A DNA stretch of 64,000 nucleotides, taken from the NCBI RefSeq assembly GCF_900455735.1, contig NZ_UAUI01000008.1, forward strand, positions 1-64,000, read 5' to 3'. The stretch is from Rhodococcus wratislaviensis. GTDB lineage: Bacteria > Actinomycetota > Actinomycetes > Mycobacteriales > Mycobacteriaceae. The notes beneath the pieces were generated by a model. That model saw only the letters and a list, made by a program, of their open reading frames with translations. It searched no databases and was not told the origin of the DNA. Positions 27,901 to 37,700 of this stretch are shown here, in pieces. Both the position numbers and the translations under genes were made by a program. Numbering within the stretch: the first letter of the stretch is position 1; each line of letters starts with the position of its first letter.

Positions 27901-29220
27901 CTAGTCGGAGATGGTGCGCACGCGCATCCCGGATCCGAGCGTGTCCACGATGTCCGCGACCGGGATGCCCAGGCTGGCGGTGCCACCCTCCGGTGCCAGT
28001 ACCAGGTTCGCCTCCGTGCAGTTGGGGGCGCCACTGGCGTTGGAACCACTGGTGATACCCAGCGCGAGGGTTCCGGTGACGATGGCGCCGCCGCTGTCAC
28101 CCGCAAGGGTGCAGGCGGTGCCGGCGAAACCGTTGACCACGCGGCTCGAACCGTCGGCGACGAACAGCTGAGTCTCGACGTGGTCTGCTGCGACCACGCC
28201 ACACGTGAACGACGACGTCTGACCCGACTTGCAGATCGGGGCGCCGACGACGGGCCGGGCGGTGCCGGTGATCTCCAGCGTGGTGCCGTTCGCGCCGCGA
28301 ACCGCGGGGCGGTCCAGACCGGCCTTGACGCCCGCCTCGTTGAGCTTGATCACCGAGTAGTCCAGCTTGTCGGCCGGGTTGCCCACCGAGGACTTCGAGA
28401 ACGCGCCGATCTGCTGGCTGTCGTCGACGTTCTGGTGATTGGGGAGGAAGACCGGCGACGGCTGACCCTCGGCGGGGTTGCAGTGCCCGGCGCTGATGTT
28501 CACGGCCTGGCCGCTGTCGTCCACGGCATTGAAGCCGAGCGAGCAGACGGAGATCTCCGAGATCGGCGTCTTCGGCAGCTCACCCGCGGTAGTGATGTAG
28601 GTGTCACCGGCGAGGGGACCCCTCTCCACCGGACCGCCGCTGCCGGGGCTCAACATGACCTTGACGTTGGCGAGCAACGTCGGCAGGTTCAGCGCCTGGC
28701 CGATGGGGCTGTTGACGACGTCGATGACGACGCGGTTCTCGAGGACGTCGATCGACGCGGAGTTGACCTGGGAAGCCACGTCCTTCGGCAGTCCCGCGAT
28801 CCAGCCGTTCACGTCGGAGAGGGTCTTCTCCAGGCCGTTCGCGGACACGGGCGCAATACGGGTGTCGTACCCGGCCTTGGCTGCGGCATCGGCGGCCTCG
28901 TCCGTGGTGACCGCGACGACAGGCTGGCCGTCGAGACCGATCCACGCCCCGGCGAAGTCGTCGGGATGCTGCTCCCGGAAGTCCTCGGCGTAACTACCCA
29001 GCTCCTGTGCCTTCGCGGCGCGGTCGAGGTACTCCTGCGGGCTGATCTTCAGGTCGCGGGTGATGGCCTCGACGAGTTCGGCCGGCAACTTGTCGGCGCT
29101 CAGCTGAGTGGTGTCGGGCTGCGTAACAGGGTCGGCCTGGGCGGCAGTGGAAAACGGAAAGAGAAGAAGCATTGCCGAGGCGCCTACAACAGCGGCGCGG
29201 TGCGCCAGCACGTTACGCAT
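27901..29220 (-). CDS. Secreted S1-type serine protease with alpha-lytic-type prodomain (copy 2)
   Basis: 439 residues, same architecture as copy 1: signal peptide ending TAAQA, prodomain beginning LPAELVEAITRDLKIS, and a protease domain with triad motifs ISAGHC, LDYSVIKL and GDSGG. Copy 2 differs most around the substrate-side loops (NHQNVDDSQQ segment), so specificities probably differ. ATG 29220 is supported by GAAGGGA six bases upstream; an ATG ten codons earlier is less likely. Tandem duplication is evident. Confidence 0.88.
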   Translation of the reverse strand: MRNVLAHRAAVVGASAMLLLFPFSTAAQADPVTQPDTTQLSADKLPAELVEAITRDLKISPQEYLDRAAKAQELGSYAEDFREQHPDDFAGAWIGLDGQPVVAVTTDEAADAAAKAGYDTRIAPVSANGLEKTLSDVNGWIAGLPKDVASQVNSASIDVLENRVVIDVVNSPIGQALNLPTLLANVKVMLSPGSGGPVERGPLAGDTYITTAGELPKTPISEISVCSLGFNAVDDSGQAVNISAGHCNPAEGQPSPVFLPNHQNVDDSQQIGAFSKSSVGNPADKLDYSVIKLNEAGVKAGLDRPAVRGANGTTLEITGTARPVVGAPICKSGQTSSFTCGVVAADHVETQLFVADGSSRVVNGFAGTACTLAGDSGGAIVTGTLALGITSGSNASGAPNCTEANLVLAPEGGTASLGIPVADIVDTLGSGMRVRTISD

Positions 29221-29333
29221 GAAATCCCTTCTGCACGGAATCCGTTTCACTGAGGATTCCTTCTGGGGTGGGTATCAGCGCCCCACCTTAAGCTACGGAC
29301 GGGTCGGCCCGTCGGGGAGGTGTGACCGAAGCC

Positions 29334-30509
29334 TCACTGACCTGGACTTTTCAGAGCGGGCGGCGGGGTCGTGGTCGTGGTGGTGATCGCGGCCGCGGGT
29401 TCCTTCTTCACCGTCGTCGTGGTTGTTGTCGTTGTTGTGGTGGTGGTCGTCTCCGGCGGCGTCGTCGTGGTCGTCGCGGCGGTCGTGGTCGCGGTGGTCT
29501 TCGGGACCGTGGTGATCGAAGGGAGAGTGATCACCGGCGTCGCCGAGGGCGGCGGAGGTGGCGGCACGAACACGGATGTCGTCTCCACCGGAGCAGGCGG
29601 GGGAGCGACCGGGCTGGGGGCCTCGACCTCCGTCGTCACGGCCACCTCCTGCGTGCTCGCAGTCGGGAGGACGGCGGGTGCGGCCGGTCTGGGTAGTGCG
29701 CTGGACGTCGTCACCGACGCGGTCTGGGCGTCCTGGATCGTCGGGACCGCGGTGCTGCCGTTGCCGGTGAGCGCGAACGCGAGCGCGCCACCGGCCACCA
29801 CCAGTGCGGCCGCGGCGGCACCGGCGATGATCAGCGGCCGCCGGTCCGTGCGCTTGGCGGGCGGGGTCGGTGCGCTCGCGGGAGCGGACGCCCCGGTCTC
29901 GGCGGGCGGAGACGCGTCGGCGGCAGCAGCGGCCGCGACTGCCGGTATCGCCGTCACGGCGGAGTACGCGGTGTGCAGGGGGGCCTCGACGATCGGGATC
30001 GACTCGGTGTCAGCGGTCGTGTCCTCGTCGGTCAGTGCCAGCCCGGCCGCCAGCAGTGCCGCGCCGTGGGCAGGGGATTCCGGCGAGGCGGCGAGTGCCA
30101 CCGACTCGGGGATGAGCGTCGCCTCGCTCAGACCCATGTAGTCGAGGGATTCGCGCAGCTTCGTGACGATCTCCGGCGCCCAGTCCGACGGATGGGTCGC
30201 GGTGACCTTCACCGTCCCCGACAGTCCGTCCGCGGCCTCCCGGAACAGGCAGAACATCGCCGTCGCGACGAGGTCCTCGGCGCGGGTCAGCGAACCGGCG
30301 TACTCGATGCCGGCGGGTTCGCCGACGCGGGCGAGGAAGTCGCGGACGGCGCCCGTCGATTCCGTGCCGGGGTCGCCGAGTTGAACCGTGCCGTCCGGGG
30401 CCGTGAACAGGACGGACGGGTGTTCGATCGTCCTCACATCGGTTCCGGAAGCGGTCACCACCGCTGTGGAAACCGAATCGCCGACGGTGAGTCCGACTCC
30501 GGTGGTCAT
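29334..30509 (-). CDS. Truncated Hsp70-like membrane protein with Thr/Pro tail
   Basis: 391 residues. The first ~190 residues match the N-terminal lobe of the Hsp70-like protein at 32611-34437 (DFLARVGEPAGIEY versus DFANRVGDPVGILT; VKVTATHPSDWAPEIVTKL versus TTVVAHPTVWPPYTVGVL). The phosphate-2 and adenosine motifs and the second lobe are absent. A membrane segment follows (about 222-247), then a Pro/Thr tail with an 11-Thr run. It cannot be an ATPase as built. AAGGA precedes ATG 30509. It lies downstream of the LuxR-type gene on the same strand, separated by 150 bases with a dyad. Confidence 0.75.
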   Translation of the reverse strand: MTTGVGLTVGDSVSTAVVTASGTDVRTIEHPSVLFTAPDGTVQLGDPGTESTGAVRDFLARVGEPAGIEYAGSLTRAEDLVATAMFCLFREAADGLSGTVKVTATHPSDWAPEIVTKLRESLDYMGLSEATLIPESVALAASPESPAHGAALLAAGLALTDEDTTADTESIPIVEAPLHTAYSAVTAIPAVAAAAAADASPPAETGASAPASAPTPPAKRTDRRPLIIAGAAAAALVVAGGALAFALTGNGSTAVPTIQDAQTASVTTSSALPRPAAPAVLPTASTQEVAVTTEVEAPSPVAPPPAPVETTSVFVPPPPPPSATPVITLPSITTVPKTTATTTAATTTTTPPETTTTTTTTTTTTTVKKEPAAAITTTTTTPPPALKSPGQ

Positions 30510-30613
30510 GAAAGATCCTTACTGGCACAGTTCGAGGGAGTGCGTCATCGCACCATGTGCACAGTGTGTCGCCTGCCGCAGTCGAATGGTTACACGGGGC
30601 TGCGCCTTCGGCG

Positions 30614-30659
30614 CCCGTGAGTACTTGTCAACCACCCGCGGTTAATAAGTACTCACGGG
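30614..30659. promoter_or_regulatory. 13-bp inverted repeat directly abutting the LuxR-type stop codon
   Basis: cccgtgagtactt (30614-30626) and aagtactcacggg (30647-30659) are perfect complements with a 20-base spacer. The right arm touches the stop codon of the regulator, so it may be its terminator. It also lies about 105-150 bases upstream of the truncated Hsp70-like gene and could be an operator. Confidence 0.5.
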
Positions 30660-32603
30660 TCAGGAGTCGGCGGAATACCCGTGGCCCATCGCGCGCAGCA
30701 TCGACAGCAGCTCCGACCGCGACCCGGCGCCCAGCCGCCGCCGGATCCGAGCCACGTGATGCTCGATCGTCTTGGCGGAGATGTAGAGGCGGGATCCGAT
30801 CTCCCGGTACGTCAGCCCCTGAACGAGAAGTTCGGCGACCTCGGCCTCGCGGTCGGTGAGCGACCCCGGCGTGCTGGGACTCGACACGACCGCGGAATCG
30901 GCGCCGTTGCCCGCGGGCGTCGGCTGCCGCAGCGCCCTCGCGACCTGCAGCAAAGCGGTCGCGACCCTCGTGTCGGACGCGCGCAGCGCCGCTTCACCCG
31001 CGAGGCGCGCACCGTCCCACGGCAGACCGATCCGGTCGAGGGTGCGGGCCGCGTCCTCGACGGATGCGGCGTCGATGTCGCCCTGCAGCACGCGCAACCA
31101 CGCGCGACCGGCGGTGGCGAGCCCGGACGCGTACGTGCTGACCTTGGCGGCCTCGCCGAGCGCGCGCGCATGGGGCATCAGGTCTGCGGGGCATTCGGCG
31201 AGGATCGACGCCTGCACGCCGTACCAGTGCAACGCCGAACCCCACATCGCCGGCTCGCCGAGCGTCCGCAGCAACGACTGCGCGTCCTCGACGAGGTGGG
31301 TGATCCGGGCGGGTTCGCCGACCCGGATCGACGTCAGCCACAGTTCGCCGAGCGGCAGCAGGCTCAGCAGGTCCACCGAGTACTCGGCGATCACACCCTG
31401 CGCCCCCGCCCAGGCCTGGAGCAGTGCCGCGTTGTCGCCGGTGCGCCGGGCCAGCCCGACCCGCAGTCCGTGGACGAACAGCAGATCGCGCTGCCGCATC
31501 GCCGCGGTGTCGAGGCCGTCGAGCCGGGACTGCGCCGCGGCGAGGTCGCCGCGGACCATGGACGTCCAGGCGGTGAGCAGCTGATGCCGGTTCGCGGTGA
31601 CGCTGCCGGGCCGTTCGGCCTCCCGTGCCCGGCCGAGGACGGCGTCCGCGTGGGCGAGTTCGCCGCAGTGGAGCGCGGCGAGGGCGGTGATCGCGGCGGG
31701 GGAGTCGGGCAGCACCCGTGGCCGGGACGCGCGACCGGGAAGCGACAGCGCACGGGTCAGCGAATTCAGTGCCGCGTTGGCGGACGCGGTCACGGACTGG
31801 ACGAGTCCGGTCGCGACGAGTGCGGCGCCGGCGGTGGCGGCCGTGGGGGGTGCGCCCGCACTGGTGGCGAGGACGGCTTCGGCGTCGTCGAGCCGGCCCG
31901 CGACCACCAGGAGGGAGGCGGCGAGGGACGCGTCGGCGCCCGCCCGGTCGGCGCCGAGCCACGCGTACAGTTCGGCACTGCGATCGATCATGCCGCAGAA
32001 CGCGGCGCCGGCGGCCGAAATCCGGACGGCCGCAGCGAGTTCCGGATCGTCGACGGTGCCGGACCGTTCGAGGACCGAATCGGCCAGCCCGACCGCGGTG
32101 TCGAGGTCGCCGTTCAGGGCGCAGGCCTCGGCGTAGGCGACGACGGCGCTGTCGCCGAGCCTGCCGACCCGGCCGGCTTCGGCGTACAACACGACGGCTG
32201 CCGCTGGTTCGGCGAGTTCGGCCTGGGTGCAGAGGAATTGGCTGAGTTCGTCGCTCGGTGTGCCGGTCGCGGCGACCGCGCGGGCGACGGGCAGCGTGAG
32301 CGTTCCGCGCTCGACGTGATGGGCGAGCAGGCGGCGAGCCAGCGTGTTCAGCCGGTTCTCGCCGAGCGTTTCCGTCAGATGAGTGCGGTCCGCGAGAACC
32401 AGCGCGTCCCGTTCGTCAACCCAGCCGTCCGAGCGGAGTGCGTCGACAGCGGCACGGGCACGGTCGGGTTCGACGTCGAGTACTCGGGCGACCACGGTCT
32501 CGTCGAGGTCGCTGCCGAGCAGAACCAATGCGAGAACGGACAGTTGCGGGCCGTCGAGCTCCGCGAGTTCCGTGGGAGGAAGCGGTGAGGGGAGCGTGGA
32601 CAC
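30660..32603 (-). CDS. LuxR-type transcriptional regulator beside iniBAC (IniR-like)
   Basis: 647 residues. The C-terminal helix-turn-helix is typical LuxR (LTDREAEVAELLVQGLTYREIGSRLYISAKTIEHHVARIRRRLG). The rest is Ala/Leu-rich helical-repeat sequence resembling TPR arrays, and no Walker A motif is seen. The GTG at 32603 is chosen because it follows the Hsp70-like stop by 7 bases, and the frame further upstream is low-quality sequence inside that gene. M. tuberculosis has a LuxR-family regulator (IniR, Rv0339c) in the equivalent place controlling iniBAC, so regulation of the neighbouring iniB promoter is a reasonable inference. It probably shares a transcript with the Hsp70-like gene. Confidence 0.82.
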   Translation of the reverse strand: MSTLPSPLPPTELAELDGPQLSVLALVLLGSDLDETVVARVLDVEPDRARAAVDALRSDGWVDERDALVLADRTHLTETLGENRLNTLARRLLAHHVERGTLTLPVARAVAATGTPSDELSQFLCTQAELAEPAAAVVLYAEAGRVGRLGDSAVVAYAEACALNGDLDTAVGLADSVLERSGTVDDPELAAAVRISAAGAAFCGMIDRSAELYAWLGADRAGADASLAASLLVVAGRLDDAEAVLATSAGAPPTAATAGAALVATGLVQSVTASANAALNSLTRALSLPGRASRPRVLPDSPAAITALAALHCGELAHADAVLGRAREAERPGSVTANRHQLLTAWTSMVRGDLAAAQSRLDGLDTAAMRQRDLLFVHGLRVGLARRTGDNAALLQAWAGAQGVIAEYSVDLLSLLPLGELWLTSIRVGEPARITHLVEDAQSLLRTLGEPAMWGSALHWYGVQASILAECPADLMPHARALGEAAKVSTYASGLATAGRAWLRVLQGDIDAASVEDAARTLDRIGLPWDGARLAGEAALRASDTRVATALLQVARALRQPTPAGNGADSAVVSSPSTPGSLTDREAEVAELLVQGLTYREIGSRLYISAKTIEHHVARIRRRLGAGSRSELLSMLRAMGHGYSADS

Positions 32604-32610
32604 CGGCGCC

Positions 32611-34437
32611 CTATCCGCCGTTGCCGAGGACGCCGGGCACCAGGCCGGTGACTCCGCCGACGACGCCGCCGACCGTGTCGCCCACTCCGTTGACGGTGTT
32701 ACCCACCGCGCCGGCACCGCCGACGATGGTGTTGGCGATCGCGGCGCCGCCGTCGGTCTGGGGAACGCTCGGGGCCGGAGCGGGGGCCGGTGCGGGCGCG
32801 GGAGCTGGGGCTGGTGCGGGAGCGGGTACTTCGGCCGCGGGAGCAGGTGCGGTGCCAGGCGCCGCGGCCACCGGTGCGGCCGCGGCCGGTGCCACGGTGC
32901 CGGGTGGGACGGTGCCGGGAGCGGCGACCGGAGTCGCGACGCCGGCCGCGGTGCCGGGGACACCGGTCGCGGCGACGACGCCCGCCGCCTCGGTGCCGGG
33001 AGTAGCGGCGCCCGTCGCGGCGGCCTCGGCCGGAACACCGGACGTGGAGGCCGCACCCGCCGACATGCTCGACGACTGCGAGGTGCTCGAACCCGAGCTG
33101 GACGAGGACGGTGCGACGTCGAGGGCCGTGCCGAGCGACAGCCCACCCGCGGCGAGCAGGGCGATGGCGGCGGCGGAGGCGGTGATGATCCCGGCCTTCT
33201 TCTTCCGCGACATGCCGGTGGCGGCGGGCTCGGCGAGGGTCGGTGCGGGGGTGCGGGCGGCGAAGACGACGGTCTCTGCCTCCGACTCGGTGACCGGGGC
33301 GGCGGGCGCTGCCGCGGCCGGCGCCGCGGTGGGCACGACGACCGGCATCCGCGCGACGGTCGGGGCCGCGGCGCGTCCCGCATCGTTGTCGGCGGCGAGC
33401 AGGGCTGCACCCAGCGCCGCGGTATGGCCCGGACGTTCGGCCGCGACGACGGGAACGCGCAGTTCCGCCGACAGGAGTTCGGCGACCAGCGGGATGGAGG
33501 CGCTTCCGCCGGTGAGCACCACCTGGGTGACGTCGCTGGATTCGAGACCGGCGGCGTGGATGCTCTCGCGCACCAGCGTCACCGATTCCTGCAGGGATTC
33601 GCGGATGAGGTCTTCGAGTTCCGAGCGCACCAGCCGAACGTCGGTGGAGATGCCGGGCAGCTCGATGCCGATGGTGGCTTCGGTGTCGGAGGACAGGGCC
33701 TCCTTCGCCGCGGTGCACCGGGTGCGCAGCCGGGTCAGGGCGGCGACGGTGTCGGGGGCGAACGGGTCGATGTCGCCGAACTCCTCGGCGACGTTGCCGA
33801 GAACGTACTGCATGGTGGCGTGGTCGAAGTGGGCGCCACCGAAGTCCTCGGACCGCACCGGCTTGCCGAGGATTCCGGTCTCCGTGCCGTGTGCGTCCGA
33901 ACGGAAGAGGGTGATGTCGAGCGAGGTGCCGCCGAGGTCGTAGATGACGGTCAACGCGTCGCCGAGGGTGCCGCGGGTCCGTTCGAGCCACGTCATCACC
34001 GCCTGCGCCTCCGACACCAGGGTGGCGTCCGTGACGCCGGCCTGCTCGAGCGCGTCGGCGAGAACACCGACGGTGTACGGCGGCCAGACGGTCGGGTGCG
34101 CGACCACGGTGGTCGGAAGGCCGTGCCTGCCCGACGCGGCCTCGTGCACGATGCAGCTCACGGCGGTGGCAACGAGGTCTTCACCGGAGTAGGTCGAACC
34201 GTCGTCGGTGAGGATCCCGACCGGGTCGCCCACGCGGTTCGCGAAGTCGGACACCGTCACCGCGTCCGGTTCGCTCGTGTCGTCGCCGAGGACGGGTGCG
34301 CGGTCGGGGGAGAGGTGGAGAACACTTGCGCGGGACAGGACGGTGAGGTCGGCGGCATCCGTCACGCTCGCCCCGTCCGTGTCGACGGCGGCCACCGTAT
34401 TGACCGATCCGACACCGATGCCGAGCGCTGCAGCCAT
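32611..34437 (-). CDS. Membrane-anchored Hsp70-like protein (canonical ini locus)
   Basis: 608 residues. Hsp70-type ATPase fold with phosphate-2 (IYDLGGTSLDITLF) and adenosine (VVLTGGSASIPLV) motifs kept, but phosphate-1 is GIGVGSVNT, so the catalytic Asp of GIDLGTT is missing. A membrane segment follows (about 408-435, after MSRKKKAG). Then comes a ~170-residue Ala/Pro/Gly tail with a long Ala-Pro dipeptide run and GGVxGGVTGLVPG. There is no substrate-binding domain. It is divergent from iniB across 358 bases and followed by the LuxR-type gene. AGGAG precedes ATG 34437. The topology suggests an ATPase lobe in the cytoplasm and the tail outside. Confidence 0.85.
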   Translation of the reverse strand: MAAALGIGVGSVNTVAAVDTDGASVTDAADLTVLSRASVLHLSPDRAPVLGDDTSEPDAVTVSDFANRVGDPVGILTDDGSTYSGEDLVATAVSCIVHEAASGRHGLPTTVVAHPTVWPPYTVGVLADALEQAGVTDATLVSEAQAVMTWLERTRGTLGDALTVIYDLGGTSLDITLFRSDAHGTETGILGKPVRSEDFGGAHFDHATMQYVLGNVAEEFGDIDPFAPDTVAALTRLRTRCTAAKEALSSDTEATIGIELPGISTDVRLVRSELEDLIRESLQESVTLVRESIHAAGLESSDVTQVVLTGGSASIPLVAELLSAELRVPVVAAERPGHTAALGAALLAADNDAGRAAAPTVARMPVVVPTAAPAAAAPAAPVTESEAETVVFAARTPAPTLAEPAATGMSRKKKAGIITASAAAIALLAAGGLSLGTALDVAPSSSSSGSSTSQSSSMSAGAASTSGVPAEAAATGAATPGTEAAGVVAATGVPGTAAGVATPVAAPGTVPPGTVAPAAAAPVAAAPGTAPAPAAEVPAPAPAPAPAPAPAPAPAPSVPQTDGGAAIANTIVGGAGAVGNTVNGVGDTVGGVVGGVTGLVPGVLGNGG

Positions 34438-34795
34438 GTTCCACTCCTGTGGTCCGGGCGGGCGTCACGCCGCCTGCGTCAGGCGGACGGTGCCGCCGTC
34501 GTATGTGACGGCCGATGCCGTCGTGGTCACTCGAATTGTCGCGGGTGGCGGCCGTTTCGTTACGCCGACGCCGCTGGTCGACGGCAGTTACGGGGCCGAT
34601 CCCCTAATGGCCCCCCATCCCCTAACGGGGAGGGCCCGACCCCCGATGGGAGATCCCCGATACCGGGGTCCCCGAGTAGGGGGCGCCGCCCCGTTGGGAA
34701 GGGGGCCGCCGATCCATAACGTGTATTTCACTCGCCGTCACAGCAGTTGTGGTGGCCACCCGAACTCCCCGAACCTCGACTACAGGAGAGCTGCC
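34438..34795. promoter_or_regulatory. Divergent Hsp70-like / iniB promoter region with C/G-run elements
   Basis: No gene. Between 34597 and 34705 it holds a cluster of C4-6 and G3-6 runs, with two near-identical atcccctaaYgg words (34609-34620 and 34618-34629 region) and back-to-back short palindromes such as ccccgataccgggg. The rest is unremarkable. Such a region can bind regulators or form strong secondary structure; it is the likely control region of the canonical ini locus. Confidence 0.5.
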
Positions 34796-37700
34796 ATGGC
34801 TACCAACGCCGTCCTCGACTTCATCCTCGGCCTTCTTCGCGACGAGCAGGCTGCGGCGGCCTACTGCGCCAACCCGACCGAGGCGCTGTGCGCCGCCGGC
34901 CTGCAGGGTGTGAGCCACGCTGACATCGTCTCCGTCGCTCCCCTGGTCGCGGAGTCGGGATTGTTCGCAGGCGGCGGGGCCGACCTGGCCGCGATCGTCA
35001 ACGCCGGTGCCGACGTCGCCGGTGATGTTGCGGGCGGTATCGGCGCAGGTGTCGGTGGCGGACTGGGCGGCGGCCTCGGTCTCGGCGGCGGTCTCGGCGG
35101 TGCGGTCGGTATCGGTGCCGGCGCAGGCCTCGGTCTCGGTGCCGGCCTGGGCGGCGACTTCGACTTCGCCGCGGAACTGGCTGCCGGCCTGAGCGCCGCG
35201 CTCGGTGCCGCGCTGGAGATCGGCGGCGAGATCGGTGCGCAGCTCGGCGCCGCGCTGGGTGCGGCCCTCGACGCAGCACTCTCCCTCACGGGTGGCCTCG
35301 ACCTCGACGGCGCCCTCGACCTCGGCGCCGCGATCAGCGGGGCGCTCGGAGGCGCACTCGGGCTGGGCGCCGACCTGACCGCGCAGCTCGCCACCACCCT
35401 CACCGCGGCGATCACGGCCCTGCCGGTGGTCGACGTGGCCGGTGGTCTCACCGGGATCCTCGCCCCCGCACTGTCGATCGGCGGCGACCTGGGCGCCGAG
35501 CTGGGTGCGGCTCTCGGTGCCGCCCTCGGAAGCGTCGTCGACCTCGGCGGCAGCCTGGACGGTGACATCCTCGCCGGACTCGGTGGCGGCCTCGACCTCG
35601 GTGCTGTGCTCGGAACGACCCTCGGCGGCGTGCTCGGGGTCGACGCCGGTCTCGGTGGCGCGCTGGGCGGTGCGCTCGACGCGGCGATCGGCGCGGGCGG
35701 CGGACTGGGCGCCACCCTCGAAGGCCTGCTCGGCGGTGAACTGCTCGGTGACGTCGCCGGCTCACTCGGCGGAGTCCTCGGCACCGACCTCGGCGCGGTC
35801 CTCGGTGGCGCACTCGGCGGAGTTCTCGGTGCGGGCGGCGACCTGAGCGCAGACCTCGGTGGCGCACTCGGCGCGACCCTCGGTTCGATCGCGGACCTGG
35901 GCGGCGGACTGGACCTCGACGCGATCCTCGGTGCGGGCGGCAGCCTCGGCGGTGCGCTGAGCGGACTGCTCGGCGGCGAACTCGGAGTCGGCGGCGACCT
36001 CACGGCCGGTCTGGGTACCGCGCTGGACGCCGTTCTCGGTGCCGGTGGCGGGCTCGACCTCGGCGCCGTTCTCGGTGCCGACGGCGACCTCGGTGGCGCG
36101 CTGAGCGGCATCCTCGGTGGCGTCCTCGGCGCGGGCGGCGACGTCAGCGGCGATCTCGGTGGAGCCCTGGGCGGTCTGCTCGGCGGCGCCCTCGACCTGG
36201 AGGGTGGCCTCGGCGGCGCCCTGTCCGGCGCACTCGACAGCGGACTGGGACTGGACGCCGCACTCGGTACGGTCCTCGGCGGAGCCCTCGGCCTGGACGG
36301 TGGCCTGGCCGCCGAACTGGGCAGCACCCTCGACGCCGTGCTCGGCGCAGGCGGTGTGACGGACATCGACCTGGGCGGCCTGCTGGACGGCGGACTGGAC
36401 CTCGGGCTGGGCGCCGACCTGGGACTCGGCGGGGAACTGACGTCGGAGCTGACGACGGCGCTGAGCGGAGCCCTCGGGCTGGGCGGCGAGGCAGGCGCGA
36501 ACCTGGGCACGGTCCTGGGCGGCGCTCTGGAGAGCGGCCTCGGGCTGGGCGGTGTCCTCGACACCGGTGCCGACCTGGGAACCACCATCAGCGGCGCGCT
36601 CGGCGGGGTGCTCGGAGTCGACGGTGACGCCACCGCCGGTCTGGGTGCGGCCCTCGACGCGGTGCTCGGCGCGGACGGCGGAGTCGACCTCGGTGGAGTG
36701 ACCGACCTTGGTGGCCTGCTCGGCGGTGCGTTCGGTGTCGGTGGCGGCGCGGGCGCAGACCTCGGCGCGGCGCTCGGCGGAGTGCTCGGCGGTGCGCTGG
36801 AGACCGGCGGCGCCCTCGACCTCGACAGCGTTCTCGGCGCGGAGGGAAGCATCGGCAGCACGCTGGGCACCGCTCTCGGTGGAGTCCTCGGAGCCGACGG
36901 CGACCTCAGCGCGACCCTCGGTTCCGCACTGGAGACGGCTCTGGAGGCCGGTGGCGGACTCGATCTGGACTCCGCTCTGGACGCCGACCTCGGACTCGGC
37001 GCCGCAGCCGGCGTGGGCGGCGCCCTGGACGGTGCGCTCGACGCGGGCACCGATCTCGCGGGTGGCCTGACGGGCGGCATCGACGGCGCGCTCGGCGGAC
37101 TGCTCGACGTGGGCAGTGACGTCACGGGCAACGTGGGCGGCGCCGTCGGCGGCGGCGTGGCGGGTGGCGCGGACGCCGCGGCAGGCATCGGTGCCGGTGT
37201 CGCGGCGGGTGTCGGTGCGGTTGCCGACGCCGGGGTGGACCTGGGCGGCAGCCTCGGAACCAACCTGGTCGGCGGACTGGACACGGCGGGCGGCCTGGGC
37301 GCCGGTCTGACCAGCGGCCTCACCGGTGGTCTGGGTGGAATCTTCGACACCGGTGCGGGCCTCGGCTCCGCACTGACCGGCAGCGTCGGCGGTGCCGTCG
37401 ACGCGGTGGGCGAGGCAGGCGCCTCGGTCGGCGCGGTCGCCGACGCCGGTGCGAGCCTGGACGCGAACCTCGGCGGCGCCCTGGACACGGCGGCCAACCT
37501 GGGTGGCACGGTCGGCGGCGCCCTGGACACGGCCGCGAATGTCGGCGGAAGCCTCGGTGGCACGGTCGACGCCGCGGCCGGGGTCGGCGGCGACGTGGCC
37601 GGCGGAATCGAAGGCGGCCTGGACAGCGCGGTCGACGCCACTGCCGGTCTGACCGGTGGCCTGGATGCCACCACCGACGCGGTCACCGGCCTCGGCGCCG

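Noticed and set aside
30681-32588. 635-codon plus-strand open frame opposite the LuxR-type gene
   Set aside because: Antisense shadow; the minus strand has a complete LuxR helix-turn-helix.
32604-33410. Upstream extension of the LuxR-type frame
   Set aside because: Pro/Arg low-quality sequence overlapping the Hsp70-like gene; GTG 32603 is a better start.
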